This document shows positions 25,763 through 34,789 of a DNA stretch of 43,259 nt, one piece after another. Numbering within the stretch: position 1 is the stretch's first letter; every line of letters begins with the position of its first letter. The stretch is from contig DDAM01000058.1 in NCBI GenBank assembly GCA_002332905.1, positions 1-43,259 on the forward strand. Reading direction: 5' to 3'. This stretch comes from Firmicutes bacterium UBA2058. Its GTDB lineage: Bacteria; Bacillota; Clostridia; Tissierellales; Sedimentibacteraceae. Under the pieces are notes generated by a model. That model had not been told where the DNA came from and ran no database searches. It worked only from the letters and a program-made list of their open reading frames with translations. The translations under genes and the position numbers were made by a program.

Positions 25763-26406
25763 TATATTTCTCCTTTTATTATATTTACTAGCTTATTTAT
25801 TACTTCATCTATAGATAATTCAGATGTATCTATTACAATTGCATCATCAGCTATTTTAAGAGGTGAATTTTTTCTTGTAGTATCATTAAAATCCCTTTTA
25901 TTTATATCTTCTATTATTTCTTCTAAAGTAACTTTTTCACCTTTATTTAGAAGCTCATCATATCTTCTTTTAGCACGAGTCTGAGCACTGGCTGTAATAT
26001 AAAATTTAAATTCTGCATTTGGGAAAACAACAGTAGTTATATCTCTACCATCTATTACAATATTTTTAGTGCTAGCAATTTCTCTTTGTAAGCTTACCAT
26101 TTTTTCTCTAACAACCTGTAGCTTAGATATTTCAGAAGCGAGCTTTGAAATATGCTCATTCCTTATATAACCTTCTACATTTTCTTCATCTAGATAAACA
26201 TTGCTATTATTATAATCAATAGTAGTTTCTAATAGTATCTTATTTATATTATCTTCAGTTATTTCAATATTATTTTTATAAAACTTGTATGCAAAAGCTC
26301 TATACATTGCGCCAGTATCTATATATTCAAATTTCAGTTTCTTACTTAATAATTTAGCCACTGTGCTTTTACCTGCACCTGAGGGGCCATCCATAGCTAT
26401 AATCAT
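25762..26406 (-). CDS. cmk: Cytidylate kinase
   Basis: A 214-residue kinase that turns CMP and dCMP into the diphosphates. The P-loop is GPSGAGKST at residues 7-15; YIDTGAMYRA and IVIDGRDITTVVFPNA are family hallmarks. I start it at ATG 26406, which has AAGGAG 6 nt before it. The longer frame to 26436 runs through a palindrome and overlaps the end of aroH. A 7-bp stem, 3-nt loop hairpin sits just before its ribosome site. Confidence 0.94.
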   Translation of the reverse strand: MIIAMDGPSGAGKSTVAKLLSKKLKFEYIDTGAMYRAFAYKFYKNNIEITEDNINKILLETTIDYNNSNVYLDEENVEGYIRNEHISKLASEISKLQVVREKMVSLQREIASTKNIVIDGRDITTVVFPNAEFKFYITASAQTRAKRRYDELLNKGEKVTLEEIIEDINKRDFNDTTRKNSPLKIADDAIVIDTSELSIDEVINKLVNIIKGEI

Positions 26407-26420
26407 TTTAATCTCCTTAG

Positions 26421-26437
26421 AGTGAACTTGGTTCACT
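26421..26437 (-). promoter_or_regulatory. Palindrome before the cmk ribosome site
   Basis: AGTGAAC and GTTCACT (7-bp arms, 3-nt loop) end 3 nt before AAGGAG; the aroH stop codon TGA lies inside the left arm on the minus strand. It may set translation coupling between the two genes. Confidence 0.5.
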
Positions 26438-26795
26438 TTTTTAAGTCTAGTCTTAGTCTTTCTGCTTCTTTTAAATATATGTTTTTAGGTTTAAAATCAT
26501 TTTCTTCCTTATTTATGGTTACCATAACTCTAATGCACATTTCTAAGCTATTTTCTACATACATTTCTTGAATGCACATTAAGCTACAATTAATAAATCC
26601 TATTTCTCTAGCAAACTTAGCTGGATATGCCTTTGTTATATCTTTTGTAGCTGTAAAAATTAAGCTTGCGCAATCATCTATCGTAATATTATTTTCCTTT
26701 AGTATTTGCTCAAGCATATCTATAGTATTAATTCTAATCTCTTCTATGGTGTTTTCTTCTATAGTTATTGCACCACGTATACAATATTGTCTCAT
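26433..26795 (-). CDS. aroH: Chorismate mutase, AroH type
   Basis: A 120-residue monofunctional chorismate mutase of the Bacillus trimeric class, converting chorismate to prephenate. Active-site residues line up with the B. subtilis enzyme: Arg7 (CIRGAITIE), Arg63 (KFAREIG), Glu77 (CIQEM) and Arg89 (MCIRV). The start is ATG 26795, after GGGTGATAAA; the open frame to 26807 begins at a TTG within the ribosome site. It leads the aroH-cmk-plsC-ispH-rpsA run. Confidence 0.92.
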   Translation of the reverse strand: MRQYCIRGAITIEENTIEEIRINTIDMLEQILKENNITIDDCASLIFTATKDITKAYPAKFAREIGFINCSLMCIQEMYVENSLEMCIRVMVTINKEENDFKPKNIYLKEAERLRLDLKK

Positions 26796-26843
26796 TTTAT
26801 CACCCAATATATTATAATATATTACAAAAAATTAAACAAGAAA

Positions 26844-26871
26844 AAAATGCCCTATTGCTATTAGGCATTTT
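26844..26871 (-). terminator. Terminator after the split solute-binding lipoprotein gene
   Basis: AAAATGCC / GGCATTTT arms around a short loop, followed on the minus strand by a T run (TTTTTTTC). It lies between the lipoprotein remnant and aroH. Confidence 0.75.
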
Positions 26872-26937
26872 AAATATATCTTTGTCAAAAATCTTAACAG
26901 TACTATATGGCTATTTTAATTTACTAAATATTTTACA

Positions 26938-28332
26938 TTAATTGTAATAGACATTGAAATTAGTTATAAATTCATCTATTCTATTATCAATCATTTTGTT
27001 TATTTCTTCATTTTTGTAATCAAATTTTTGATTGGATAACTCATAAATAGAATTTGCTACAAAACTAGAAATTCTATTACTATAACCTCTATTAATATAA
27101 TAGTAATTTGCTATAATCTTTGATGATTCTTCATTTTTAACTAACATTTCATAAACATTATTTATGAGATTATTTATTTTCATATCTACTTCTTTACCTT
27201 GCTCAGCTCTCATTTTAAATTCTCCTATATATTTCCAATTATCATCTACCTCTAACAGTTTTTTTGTCCTTTCTGCATCAAATACAGGTGAAAAATAATG
27301 AAATCGATCTGAAACATATAGATAACTTGTTTCACTAACTATATAATTAGCTAGGTCATAAATTTTATTATTTGTTATCTTTTTATACATATAAAAGCAT
27401 GGTGATAGAAATGTATCTGGAGATATGACTAAAGTTTTATTTAATATTGATTCACCCATATTAACAAAATCACCGTAGTCTGTTATAAAATATGTATTAT
27501 CTGTATTACCTGTATTATCTGTATTACCTGCATTATCATAAAGCATTAATTCAGAATTTTCATCATATATAACAAAATCATTTTTACCATATTTTTGTTT
27601 AAATACACTATCTTTATTTAATGAACTATCATTAAATAGTATAAAATCATCACACATACCTACTATAGTATTTTTTAATGATTCCTTAAATTTATCGTTA
27701 TCTTTTAAAACTTCACTATCTTCATTTACAAATTTTAAACCATTCTTATCAAGATAGTAATCTAGTATCTGTTCATATTCAGTTGGAGTAACTTTAAATT
27801 TTGCTCCACTTTCCTTCATCTACTGTTTAATATTAAGATAATCCTCATAGGTAATTATCGATTTATCCGTATTTATTCCATAATAATTTAAGACATCATT
27901 GTTAACAGCTACTGCTCTATAGCCTACACCTAGAGGTATGCAATATCTATCCTTATATGAACTTAACAAACTGTCATAGTTATTCAATTTTGAATAGTCA
28001 GCATGCTGTTTGGATATATCAGACATGTACCTTGCATCCTCAATAATGATCATATTACCATTAGCAGCAGCGGCATTTCTTTTTAATATATAGTCTTCAT
28101 GCGACAAAGTTTTCTTATCATATCTTACAATTTCTAAAGGAATTTTATTTTTTTCACAGAAAAATTTTGAGTTTGCAAGAATTGAGTCTAATGCATCAGA
28201 ATAACCACCTGCATCTTCAAAATCATAGCACCATATTCGAATTGTAGCATTTTCATCATTAGTTTTATTGCATGATGTGCATAAAAAAATCAATATTATT
28301 ATTAAAATAGTTGAAATAAATCTTTTTATCAT
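26938..28332 (-). pseudogene. Extracellular solute-binding lipoprotein gene with an in-frame amber stop
   Basis: Two frames, 28332-27820 (170 residues) and 27819-26938 (293 residues), are the same frame split only by TAG at 27822-27820. Together they would give about 464 residues, normal for an extracellular sugar or peptide-binding lipoprotein. The N terminus has a hydrophobic signal ending LCTSC, then IRIWCYDFEDAGGY as the first strand of a type I binding fold. No permease or ATPase genes are next to it. The stop follows a CAG codon and is itself followed by ATG, so the second part could be made separately without a signal peptide. A single nonsense change in a decaying gene is most likely. 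Confidence 0.75.
27493..27537 (-). repeat. Five 9-nt tandem units inside the lipoprotein remnant
   Basis: Five near-identical 9-nt units (TGTATTATC / TGTATTACC alternating, last one TGCATTATC) encode alternating Asp-Asn-Thr and Gly-Asn-Thr triplets. The unit length keeps the frame, so copy number could vary without a frameshift. Confidence 0.8.
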
Positions 28333-28666
28333 ATTATCTCCTCCAATATAAATTATTGATTTAATTATATACTATTATTTCTCTCTTGTGTTCAAATGTA
28401 CATGAAAGTTTAAAAAAAGACATGAATTTTGTATATCATGTACTAATAATGATACATATAACAAGCCTCACTTTTACAATATGCAACTTCAGCTGAGTTT
28501 TTTTCATCATAATATTAAACTGGTTGAAAAATTAATTTTTTAATTCCATCATAGGTAAGCGACTATCCCATCATAATATTGGACTGAAAACAATTAATGT
28601 TTTGAATTATAATAATAAAAAACCCCTATAACGGAGTTTTAAATTTATATTTTTATTATTAACTAT
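28333..28666. other. 334-nt AT-rich gap with a short direct repeat
   Basis: No gene is supported. It holds two diverged direct repeats of about 36 nt, at 28505-28541 and 28569-28604, each starting CATCATAATATT and ending in a T-rich tract, and the terminator of the RiPP-type cluster at 28620-28639. Confidence 0.5.
28620..28639 (-). terminator. Terminator at the end of the RiPP-like cluster
   Basis: On the minus strand AAACTCC and GGGGTTT pair (one G-T pair) around a 6-nt loop, and TTTTATTATT follows. It lies 28 nt beyond the MFS gene stop. Confidence 0.75.
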
Positions 28667-29881
28667 TTATGTTTTAATTTTTACTTCAGAAGGTTTTATA
28701 AATATATATATGAAAATAGATGACACAATAAAATATATAGATGTTATATAAAAAATTGCAAAAGCACTATATTTATCAATTATAAGTCCAAATATTGCAC
28801 AAGCAAAAGGAGTAGATGCGGTAGCTATTATTGAGACTATTGATGAAACTCTACCTAAAAATGATATGTTACATTTTTGCTGAATTCCTGTTGATACCCA
28901 CATATTTAAGACCGATGCTATAATACCTATTGTACTATATATTAATATTGCTACTACTTTAGTATGTATAAATGTACTTATTAGTAGAAGTCCACCTAAA
29001 ATAACAAATGAAAAAAGAACTACAGAGTTGAATTTGACATTTAATTTATATATAATTGGATATATTATGCTTCCAGTAACTGTTCCTATTGAAAATAAAG
29101 TCATTAATAGCCCTGCCCAAGACTCATTTAGAACAAATACCTCTTTAAGAGAAATAGGTAAAAAATTTAATAATGGAGATGCAAGTAAACTTATTAATAA
29201 AAACACACTTATAAATCCTATTAGTACTTTTTCACTTAATAAATATTTACACCCGCTAACTATATCTATTCCTATTTGTTTCACATTAACGCTTTTATTT
29301 TCAGTAATATCATTAATTCTCAAAAATAGTGCAAATATAGCCGATATTAAGAAAGTAAATGAATCAAATATAAATAAGATATTTTTACCTAAATTAAACA
29401 TAATTAATCCCGCTAAAGAATATCCAATACACCTTGCTATATTATTTGATAGCGTTACAACTGAATTTAATACTGGCAAATCTTCCTTATCGACTGTTAA
29501 AGCTACAGTTACTCCATAGCATGGCTCATAAAAGCTTTCTGCAACTGATACTATAAAAGCAATCAAATTTATGTGCCATAATTCTATGATACCAAGCCAA
29601 GACAAGACTGGAATCATAAAAATTGTTATTGTACGTACTATTTCAGAAATAAAAAGAATAGTTTTTTTACTAAATCTATCAACTAATGCACCGGCAAACG
29701 GGCTTACTAGCAAATTTGGAATCATACTGAATATCATAACAGTACTCATAGCTAATGCAGAACCAATAACATCATATACCAAATACATAAGAGCTAAACT
29801 TTCAAATGAATCTCCAAATTTTGAAATTGTCCTGGATATCCATAGAAATATTGCATTTCTATTTTTCATAAGATTTTTCAC
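28667..29881 (-). CDS. MFS efflux transporter (MFS_3-like)
   Basis: A 404-residue membrane protein with about twelve hydrophobic segments. The N-terminal RNAIFLWISRTISKFGDSFE and the loop LVSPFAGALVDRFSKKTILF match the MFS_3/macrolide-efflux-like branch. It follows a possible winged-helix gene by 2 nt and is the last gene of the RiPP-like cluster. It probably exports the product or protects the producer; a general drug pump is also possible. The substrate is unknown. Confidence 0.8.
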   Translation of the reverse strand: MKNLMKNRNAIFLWISRTISKFGDSFESLALMYLVYDVIGSALAMSTVMIFSMIPNLLVSPFAGALVDRFSKKTILFISEIVRTITIFMIPVLSWLGIIELWHINLIAFIVSVAESFYEPCYGVTVALTVDKEDLPVLNSVVTLSNNIARCIGYSLAGLIMFNLGKNILFIFDSFTFLISAIFALFLRINDITENKSVNVKQIGIDIVSGCKYLLSEKVLIGFISVFLLISLLASPLLNFLPISLKEVFVLNESWAGLLMTLFSIGTVTGSIIYPIIYKLNVKFNSVVLFSFVILGGLLLISTFIHTKVVAILIYSTIGIIASVLNMWVSTGIQQKCNISFLGRVSSIVSIIATASTPFACAIFGLIIDKYSAFAIFYITSIYFIVSSIFIYIFIKPSEVKIKT

Positions 29882-29883
29882 AC

Positions 29884-30441
29884 TTATACCTCATCATATT
29901 TTGATAATAATGTCATAAACATGTATTTATCTTCTTCGTTTTTATCTTCTAACTCTGAATATTTTATTAAAAGTTCATTTAGCTCTTTTTTGAACTCTTT
30001 AACCTTTTCATCGTTAACTCTGATAACTAAAAAAGCTTGTTTATTTGTTGTATTTGGATTTGAACATACATTTTGAAATGATTTTTTTACTATATCTCGA
30101 TATTTTTCAATACTAGATAATAAATTAAGTTCCAAGTTATAATCACTGCATGAATTTAATATTAAATCAATATCATCTTTTCTTAATTTAAAAACATTAT
30201 TTACTTTTTGATTTATTATATCATTTTTTACGCATTCAATAATTTCATATTCTAATAATTTATTTATGTAATATTTTAGCTTCATTGGATAAATATCTAG
30301 CTTTTTGAGCAATTGTTGTTCCGATAATTGATTATCCATTAGTTCGATAATTATATCCAATAGTTTACCGCTAAAAATTTCTCTAATAATATTTTCATCT
30401 AATATTTTTAATTTATCAGTACTGCTTATATATTCACTCAT
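29884..30441 (-). CDS. Putative winged-helix DNA-binding protein
   Basis: A 185-residue protein. Residues 15-90 read like an ArsR-type winged helix: IIREIFSGKLLDIIIELMDN, then LSEQQLLKKLDIYPMKLKYYINKL for the helix-turn-helix and a wing-like NNVFKLRK. The rest is helical and charged, perhaps a dimerisation or sensor part. Pairing with an MFS gene 2 nt downstream is typical of local regulators of efflux. Family membership is not certain by eye, and it might instead bind the peptide. Confidence 0.6.
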   Translation of the reverse strand: MSEYISSTDKLKILDENIIREIFSGKLLDIIIELMDNQLSEQQLLKKLDIYPMKLKYYINKLLEYEIIECVKNDIINQKVNNVFKLRKDDIDLILNSCSDYNLELNLLSSIEKYRDIVKKSFQNVCSNPNTTNKQAFLVIRVNDEKVKEFKKELNELLIKYSELEDKNEEDKYMFMTLLSKYDEV

Positions 30442-30464
30442 AACTTTTGACCTCCATGATCTAA

Positions 30465-31733
30465 CTAAAATTCTAATAAAGGTATTATGCTGTCTATATC
30501 ACATCTACCTAATACAGCCATACACAATTTTTCTGTTGAAAATAAATCATTTGCAACATCTTTAATGTCTTCAATTGTAATTTTATTTAGTTCCCTTAAC
30601 TCTTCTTCTAATAAAAATATACTTCCGCAGATTGCGTTGCTGCCAATTGTTTTTAGCTGTGAAGAAGTTGACTCTAAGCCGTAAATTAAACTAGTCTCTT
30701 TTATTCTTTTCATTTTTTCCAGCATTTCTTCTATAATATTACCGTTTTTTAAGGTGCTTATCTCATCAATAATATATTTAATAATTTCGCAAACATTATC
30801 ATTATTCGCTGAAAATGATAAGCCTGTAATACCAGTAGTAGATAATGGTGTATTAAAACCATTCAATGAATATACTAATCCTCTTTTTTCTCTGATTTCC
30901 TTGAATAAATTACTTCCTGGCTTAATTAAAATATTTTTTAAAATATCTACATATCTACATCTGCTATCTATAGCTGAATAGGATGAAAATCCTATCCCAA
31001 TAGTTGAACGATCCCCTACAAAGCTATCATTAAGATATATTCCAGGATTATCTTGTAAAATCGCCTTAAAGTTATTTGTATATAAATTATCATTCCATTT
31101 ATTAAAATATTCTACTATTTTATCTAATGTATCATCATAATCAAGGTTTCCAACGACAACTATTGTTGAATTTCCAGGAACATATGCGGTCTTAATTAAA
31201 TTGTTCACCATTTTTGTTGTAATCTTTTTTATAATATCTAATTTGCCAATTGTTAATTGCCCAAAGCTATAATCACCCCATAAAGCCTGTCCTAACCTCT
31301 CTCCTATTTGGCTAGATGAGGTTAGATATGATTCAGCTTCTCTTAAAACAATTTGTTTTTCGTTTTCTAAAACTTCTTCTGTTATTTCCTCTTTATCAAT
31401 AACCATATATGATAATACTTCTATAATTTTATAAAAATATTTACTAAGTCCCTCTATAAAAAAACAAGTATAATCTTTCGTAGTTGTTCCATTGTATTGG
31501 GCACCAAACGATAAAAGCTCTTCTAAATTTTCATACATTGAAAGCGAGCTATTTTTACTTTTAGTTTTAAACATCAAATGCTCTACCAAATGTGATATAC
31601 CATTATTTGTACTGTCTTCATTTTTAGATCCCTGATTTATCCATACTCCGCATGATATAGTTTTTTGTTCAGGTATTTTTTTTAGTAAAATTTTCAATCC
31701 ATTATCTAGATAGGACGTTAATACATTGAACAT
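30465..31733 (-). CDS. M16-family zinc metallopeptidase
   Basis: A 422-residue single-chain M16 peptidase. The inverted zinc motif HLVEH is at residues 48-52, and the third ligand is probably the Glu of LREAESYL near 132. The second half is the expected inactive-type domain. In other RiPP systems M16 enzymes such as PqqF or BacA-type partners remove leader peptides or degrade precursors. Its position after the ABC exporter and within the radical SAM cluster fits that role. The alternative is a housekeeping processing protease. Confidence 0.85.
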   Translation of the reverse strand: MFNVLTSYLDNGLKILLKKIPEQKTISCGVWINQGSKNEDSTNNGISHLVEHLMFKTKSKNSSLSMYENLEELLSFGAQYNGTTTKDYTCFFIEGLSKYFYKIIEVLSYMVIDKEEITEEVLENEKQIVLREAESYLTSSSQIGERLGQALWGDYSFGQLTIGKLDIIKKITTKMVNNLIKTAYVPGNSTIVVVGNLDYDDTLDKIVEYFNKWNDNLYTNNFKAILQDNPGIYLNDSFVGDRSTIGIGFSSYSAIDSRCRYVDILKNILIKPGSNLFKEIREKRGLVYSLNGFNTPLSTTGITGLSFSANNDNVCEIIKYIIDEISTLKNGNIIEEMLEKMKRIKETSLIYGLESTSSQLKTIGSNAICGSIFLLEEELRELNKITIEDIKDVANDLFSTEKLCMAVLGRCDIDSIIPLLEF

Positions 31734-31786
31734 GTTATCCTCCCCTAAAAGTTTAATTAAATATGTATAATAATTTATCTATTATA

Positions 31787-33499
31787 TTATTCAGCCATTA
31801 ATTTATTTATATTAGTTCCTGCAATATTATATAAGCTGTAAAAATAGCCTTGATTATTAACAAGTTCGTCAAATTTTCCAATTTCCTCAACTTGGCCATT
31901 TTTTAAAACGATTATCTTATCGTATTTACTTAAAATCTCTTCATTCAATTTATGAGTTACAACTAAGCACGTTAATTCATCTAATGATAATATTGAATTT
32001 TCTATATTGTAAGCATTTTCATTATCTAAACTAGATGTAGCCTCATCTAATATAAGGATAGGTGTATTTTTAATCAATGCTCTTGCAATAGCTATCCTTT
32101 GCTTTTCTCCGCCTGACAAATTACTTCCATTTTCACCTACTAAACTTTTTTCTCTTTTTGGTAATGAATCCACTAATTTTCTAAGACCTGACTTACTTAT
32201 TACATCATTAATAACTTTAGAATCATAATTATTATATAGTATAATATTATTTTCGATTGTATCATCAAACATAAATACATTTTGTTGAATTGTTGAAATT
32301 AGATTGTACAGGCTATTATAATTTATATCTGTTACTTTTTGTCCATCTATTGTAATTTCGCCAGTATAACTATCGTAAAATCTCAATAACAATAGTAAAA
32401 GAGTAGATTTTCCGCTTCCGCTTCCGCCTACAATTGCACATTTTTCTCCTTTTTCTACTTCAAAAGTAAGTCCATTAAGTACTTTTTTGTCATTATTATA
32501 TTCAAACTTTACGTTGTCAAATTTTATACTGCTGCTAAATATAGATTTGTTTAAACCTGCATCATTTATGTTTTTATTATTTATTAAATTAATTATTTTT
32601 TCATTTATTGGATTTATAGCTTTTAGTTTAGTTATACATCCGCTTAAATTCATAATTGGATTAACTATACAATTCATCAACTGAGTGGCTGCAATTACAC
32701 TACCTACTGTCATTTTACCCTTTATGGTAAAATATACACCTATAATAGTTGTTCCAAAAAAAACGATGTCCCCTAAATATTGCGAAAAAATATTTACAAA
32801 GGATTTAAAATTAGAATAATTATACTTTGCATACTCACATTCATCATTTACCATATTATAGTCATCATTAGCCTTAGATTCTATATTGAAACCTTTTATT
32901 ACTTCAAATCCCGAGAATAAATCTTTTATTTTTATAGTAAATTTACTTAAGCTATCTGAATAATGTTTATTTTTAATACCAAGTTTTTTTCCAAATAAAA
33001 ATGAAGGAATAACAGGCAGGATTGATGTTACCGTTACAAACAAGCATATTATAGGATTTATACTTATCATAGATATTAAGCCTAAAACAAACATTATTAT
33101 ATATAAGATAATTATTAAACCATTTGCAAAATAATCATTTTCCACTAACTTCATATCATTAGTAAGTGTAGAAATGTAATTGGCACTGTTTTCATCCTTA
33201 AACAGCTTTATATTTCTTTGCATTATACTTTTGAAAATATCTTGCTTTAGTATTAGCATTGATTTATATAAATATTTATTGCCCAATAGTTCACATAAAA
33301 AAGCAACTACTCTTCTTGTTAATAAAAATATAATAACAAAAATACAAACATTAAATAACTTGTTTAAAGATGAATTATATGCGCAATCAATTATGCTTTC
33401 TAACGTAAATGCTACCCAAATATTTAAAACGCATACTAAACTTATAAGAATAACATTGATAAATAGAAGTATTTTATTTTTAAAAAGGTAATTTTTCAT
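31787..33499 (-). CDS. ABC exporter, fused permease and ATPase
   Basis: A 570-residue half-exporter. The membrane domain covers about 1-320. The ATPase domain has Walker A GGSGSGKST, signature LSGGEKQRIAIARA and Walker B ILILDEATSSLD with the catalytic Glu, so a homodimer with two working sites is expected, unlike the pair at 2616-5995. There is no N-terminal C39 peptidase domain, so leader removal must come from elsewhere, and the M16 peptidase next to it is the candidate. A hairpin with a short T tract separates it from the precursor gene upstream. Confidence 0.88.
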   Translation of the reverse strand: MKNYLFKNKILLFINVILISLVCVLNIWVAFTLESIIDCAYNSSLNKLFNVCIFVIIFLLTRRVVAFLCELLGNKYLYKSMLILKQDIFKSIMQRNIKLFKDENSANYISTLTNDMKLVENDYFANGLIIILYIIMFVLGLISMISINPIICLFVTVTSILPVIPSFLFGKKLGIKNKHYSDSLSKFTIKIKDLFSGFEVIKGFNIESKANDDYNMVNDECEYAKYNYSNFKSFVNIFSQYLGDIVFFGTTIIGVYFTIKGKMTVGSVIAATQLMNCIVNPIMNLSGCITKLKAINPINEKIINLINNKNINDAGLNKSIFSSSIKFDNVKFEYNNDKKVLNGLTFEVEKGEKCAIVGGSGSGKSTLLLLLLRFYDSYTGEITIDGQKVTDINYNSLYNLISTIQQNVFMFDDTIENNIILYNNYDSKVINDVISKSGLRKLVDSLPKREKSLVGENGSNLSGGEKQRIAIARALIKNTPILILDEATSSLDNENAYNIENSILSLDELTCLVVTHKLNEEILSKYDKIIVLKNGQVEEIGKFDELVNNQGYFYSLYNIAGTNINKLMAE

Positions 33500-33534
33500 G
33501 TTTTCCCCCTAATAAATTTAATCTGTAACAGTAA

Positions 33535-33569
33535 AAAGCTATGCTAAACTATATAATTAACATAGCTTT
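33535..33569 (-). terminator. Hairpin between precursor gene B and the exporter gene
   Basis: A 9-bp stem (AAAGCTATG / CATAGCTTT) with a 17-nt loop; on the minus strand the tail is CTTTTTAC. A partial terminator here would give much more precursor mRNA than exporter mRNA. Confidence 0.6.
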
Positions 33570-33584
33570 GATATTTATGTTTTA

Positions 33585-33770
33585 TCAACATGAATTAGAA
33601 CATCCCATATGTATAAGACTATTTTTATTTCCATCACTATTTACTTCTGTTTCTTCATCCAGAAATGATATTATTTTATTTTCAGTCTCCATATCGTTTG
33701 TATTAGAATCTTGCTGATAAATTTTCTTCTTATTTTTTATTATTTTTGGTGTTTCCTTCTCTTTACCCAT
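33585..33770 (-). CDS. Putative RiPP precursor peptide B
   Basis: A 61-residue peptide. The N-terminal half is lysine-rich (residues 1-17), the middle is acidic and polar, and the C terminus is SLIHMGCSNSC with the only two cysteines at 57 and 61, the last being the final residue. The ribosome site GAGGAGGTAAAT before ATG 33770 is excellent. It directly follows the third radical SAM gene and precedes the exporter gene. The size, leader-core layout and placement mark it as a modified-peptide precursor. The family and product are not recognised. The tail recalls precursor A at 37263 but the leaders do not match. Confidence 0.7.
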   Translation of the reverse strand: MGKEKETPKIIKNKKKIYQQDSNTNDMETENKIISFLDEETEVNSDGNKNSLIHMGCSNSC

Positions 33771-33820
33771 ATTTACCTCCTCTTAATATTTATATAATCC
33801 ATTAAACTAAGAACTTATGG

Positions 33821-34789
33821 TTAAGTGTTACTTGCTAATTTATATTTGTTTATGAGTTTTTGTTTTTCACACTCTATGGCTTCTCGATAAATATTTTCAC
33901 TATTGTCTAAACTGAATAAATCCCCGCATAGTTCACACAAGCTTGTATATTTATTTTTTAATTTAATATCTATATTATATTTATCTATAGCTTCAGTGAA
34001 CCATCTAGCGCCATAAGTTTCTAATAGCTTCAAATACACATTATTATTAAAATATTCTATAATTTCTTTTATTGAATGTTCCTTAGCCAAATTAGCTGAC
34101 AAATGATTGGTTTTATCAGTTATACCACAGCATGGAAATACTCTTCCATATGAATCTATAACTAAAGTGTTTAAATTACTGCAAATGCAGCTTGGTATTG
34201 TCTCCTGATATATAAATTCATTCTCGCCTATATTAGTTTTCGCTCTTCCGCATGCTATGCAAGGCCACTGAACAATTTGATAACCCATAATCTCATTTTC
34301 TAATTCCTGTGCAATATCTTTAAGCTTTAAACTACTTTTTGTTACAATTGTATGTAAATCAATCCTGATTTTAATATTTTTAGATGCTCTTAAAATATTT
34401 TTAATACATTCATATGAAATATATTCAGCATGAAATTGATCTACGCTAATATATAAACTTGTAACTCCTAAAGATTTTAATTCTAAAATTACACTTCTTG
34501 CTTTTTCAACATTAACAGCCCAAAATCCATTTGTGCTAATTGTTATAGGAATACCTTTTTGATTGGCCTTTTTACATATTTTTATTAAGCTGTCATATAA
34601 TAAAAATGGTTCACCACCAGATATAGCAAGATTTTCAAAGCTCTCTATTTCAAAAGCTTCATCTATATATCTATATGCATCATCTAAATTCATTATGTCA
34701 TTTTTATATTTATCACAATTAAATACGCATATATCACATTCTGCATTACATTTATAAGTCATCAATAGAGTTAAAGTCCTAAATTTCAT
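33821..34789 (-). CDS. Radical SAM protein, short (third in the cluster)
   Basis: A 322-residue radical SAM enzyme. The 4Fe-4S motif CNAECDIC puts Cys at 14, 18 and 21, with an extra Cys25; AISGGEPFLL is the SAM-binding GGE motif. More cysteines occur as PCIACGRA, SCICSN, FPCCGITD and LCELCGD, so at least one extra cluster is likely (SPASM or twitch-like). The start is ATG 34789 after GGAGGAAACT; the open frame to 34822 reads through the repeated hairpin. The gene overlaps the previous radical SAM gene by 11 nt. The reaction is unknown: thioether, epimerisation or carbon-carbon bond formation are all possible. Confidence 0.85.
   Translation of the reverse strand: MKFRTLTLLMTYKCNAECDICVFNCDKYKNDIMNLDDAYRYIDEAFEIESFENLAISGGEPFLLYDSLIKICKKANQKGIPITISTNGFWAVNVEKARSVILELKSLGVTSLYISVDQFHAEYISYECIKNILRASKNIKIRIDLHTIVTKSSLKLKDIAQELENEIMGYQIVQWPCIACGRAKTNIGENEFIYQETIPSCICSNLNTLVIDSYGRVFPCCGITDKTNHLSANLAKEHSIKEIIEYFNNNVYLKLLETYGARWFTEAIDKYNIDIKLKNKYTSLCELCGDLFSLDNSENIYREAIECEKQKLINKYKLASNT

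Noticed and set aside
27493..27537. 9-nt tandem units as a phase-variation switch
   Set aside because: The unit is a multiple of three and the gene already has an upstream stop, so changing copies would not switch the frame.
28362..28424. About 20-codon minus-strand frame upstream of the lipoprotein remnant
   Set aside because: It lacks a Shine-Dalgarno site and has no sign of a leader or precursor.
29028..29519. 163-codon plus-strand frame inside the MFS gene
   Set aside because: Antisense to a clear membrane protein; composition is what AT-rich complementary strand gives, and no SD is seen.
33180..33491. 103-codon plus-strand frame over the exporter N terminus
   Set aside because: Shadow of the membrane domain on the other strand; the hydrophobicity mirrors the real gene.
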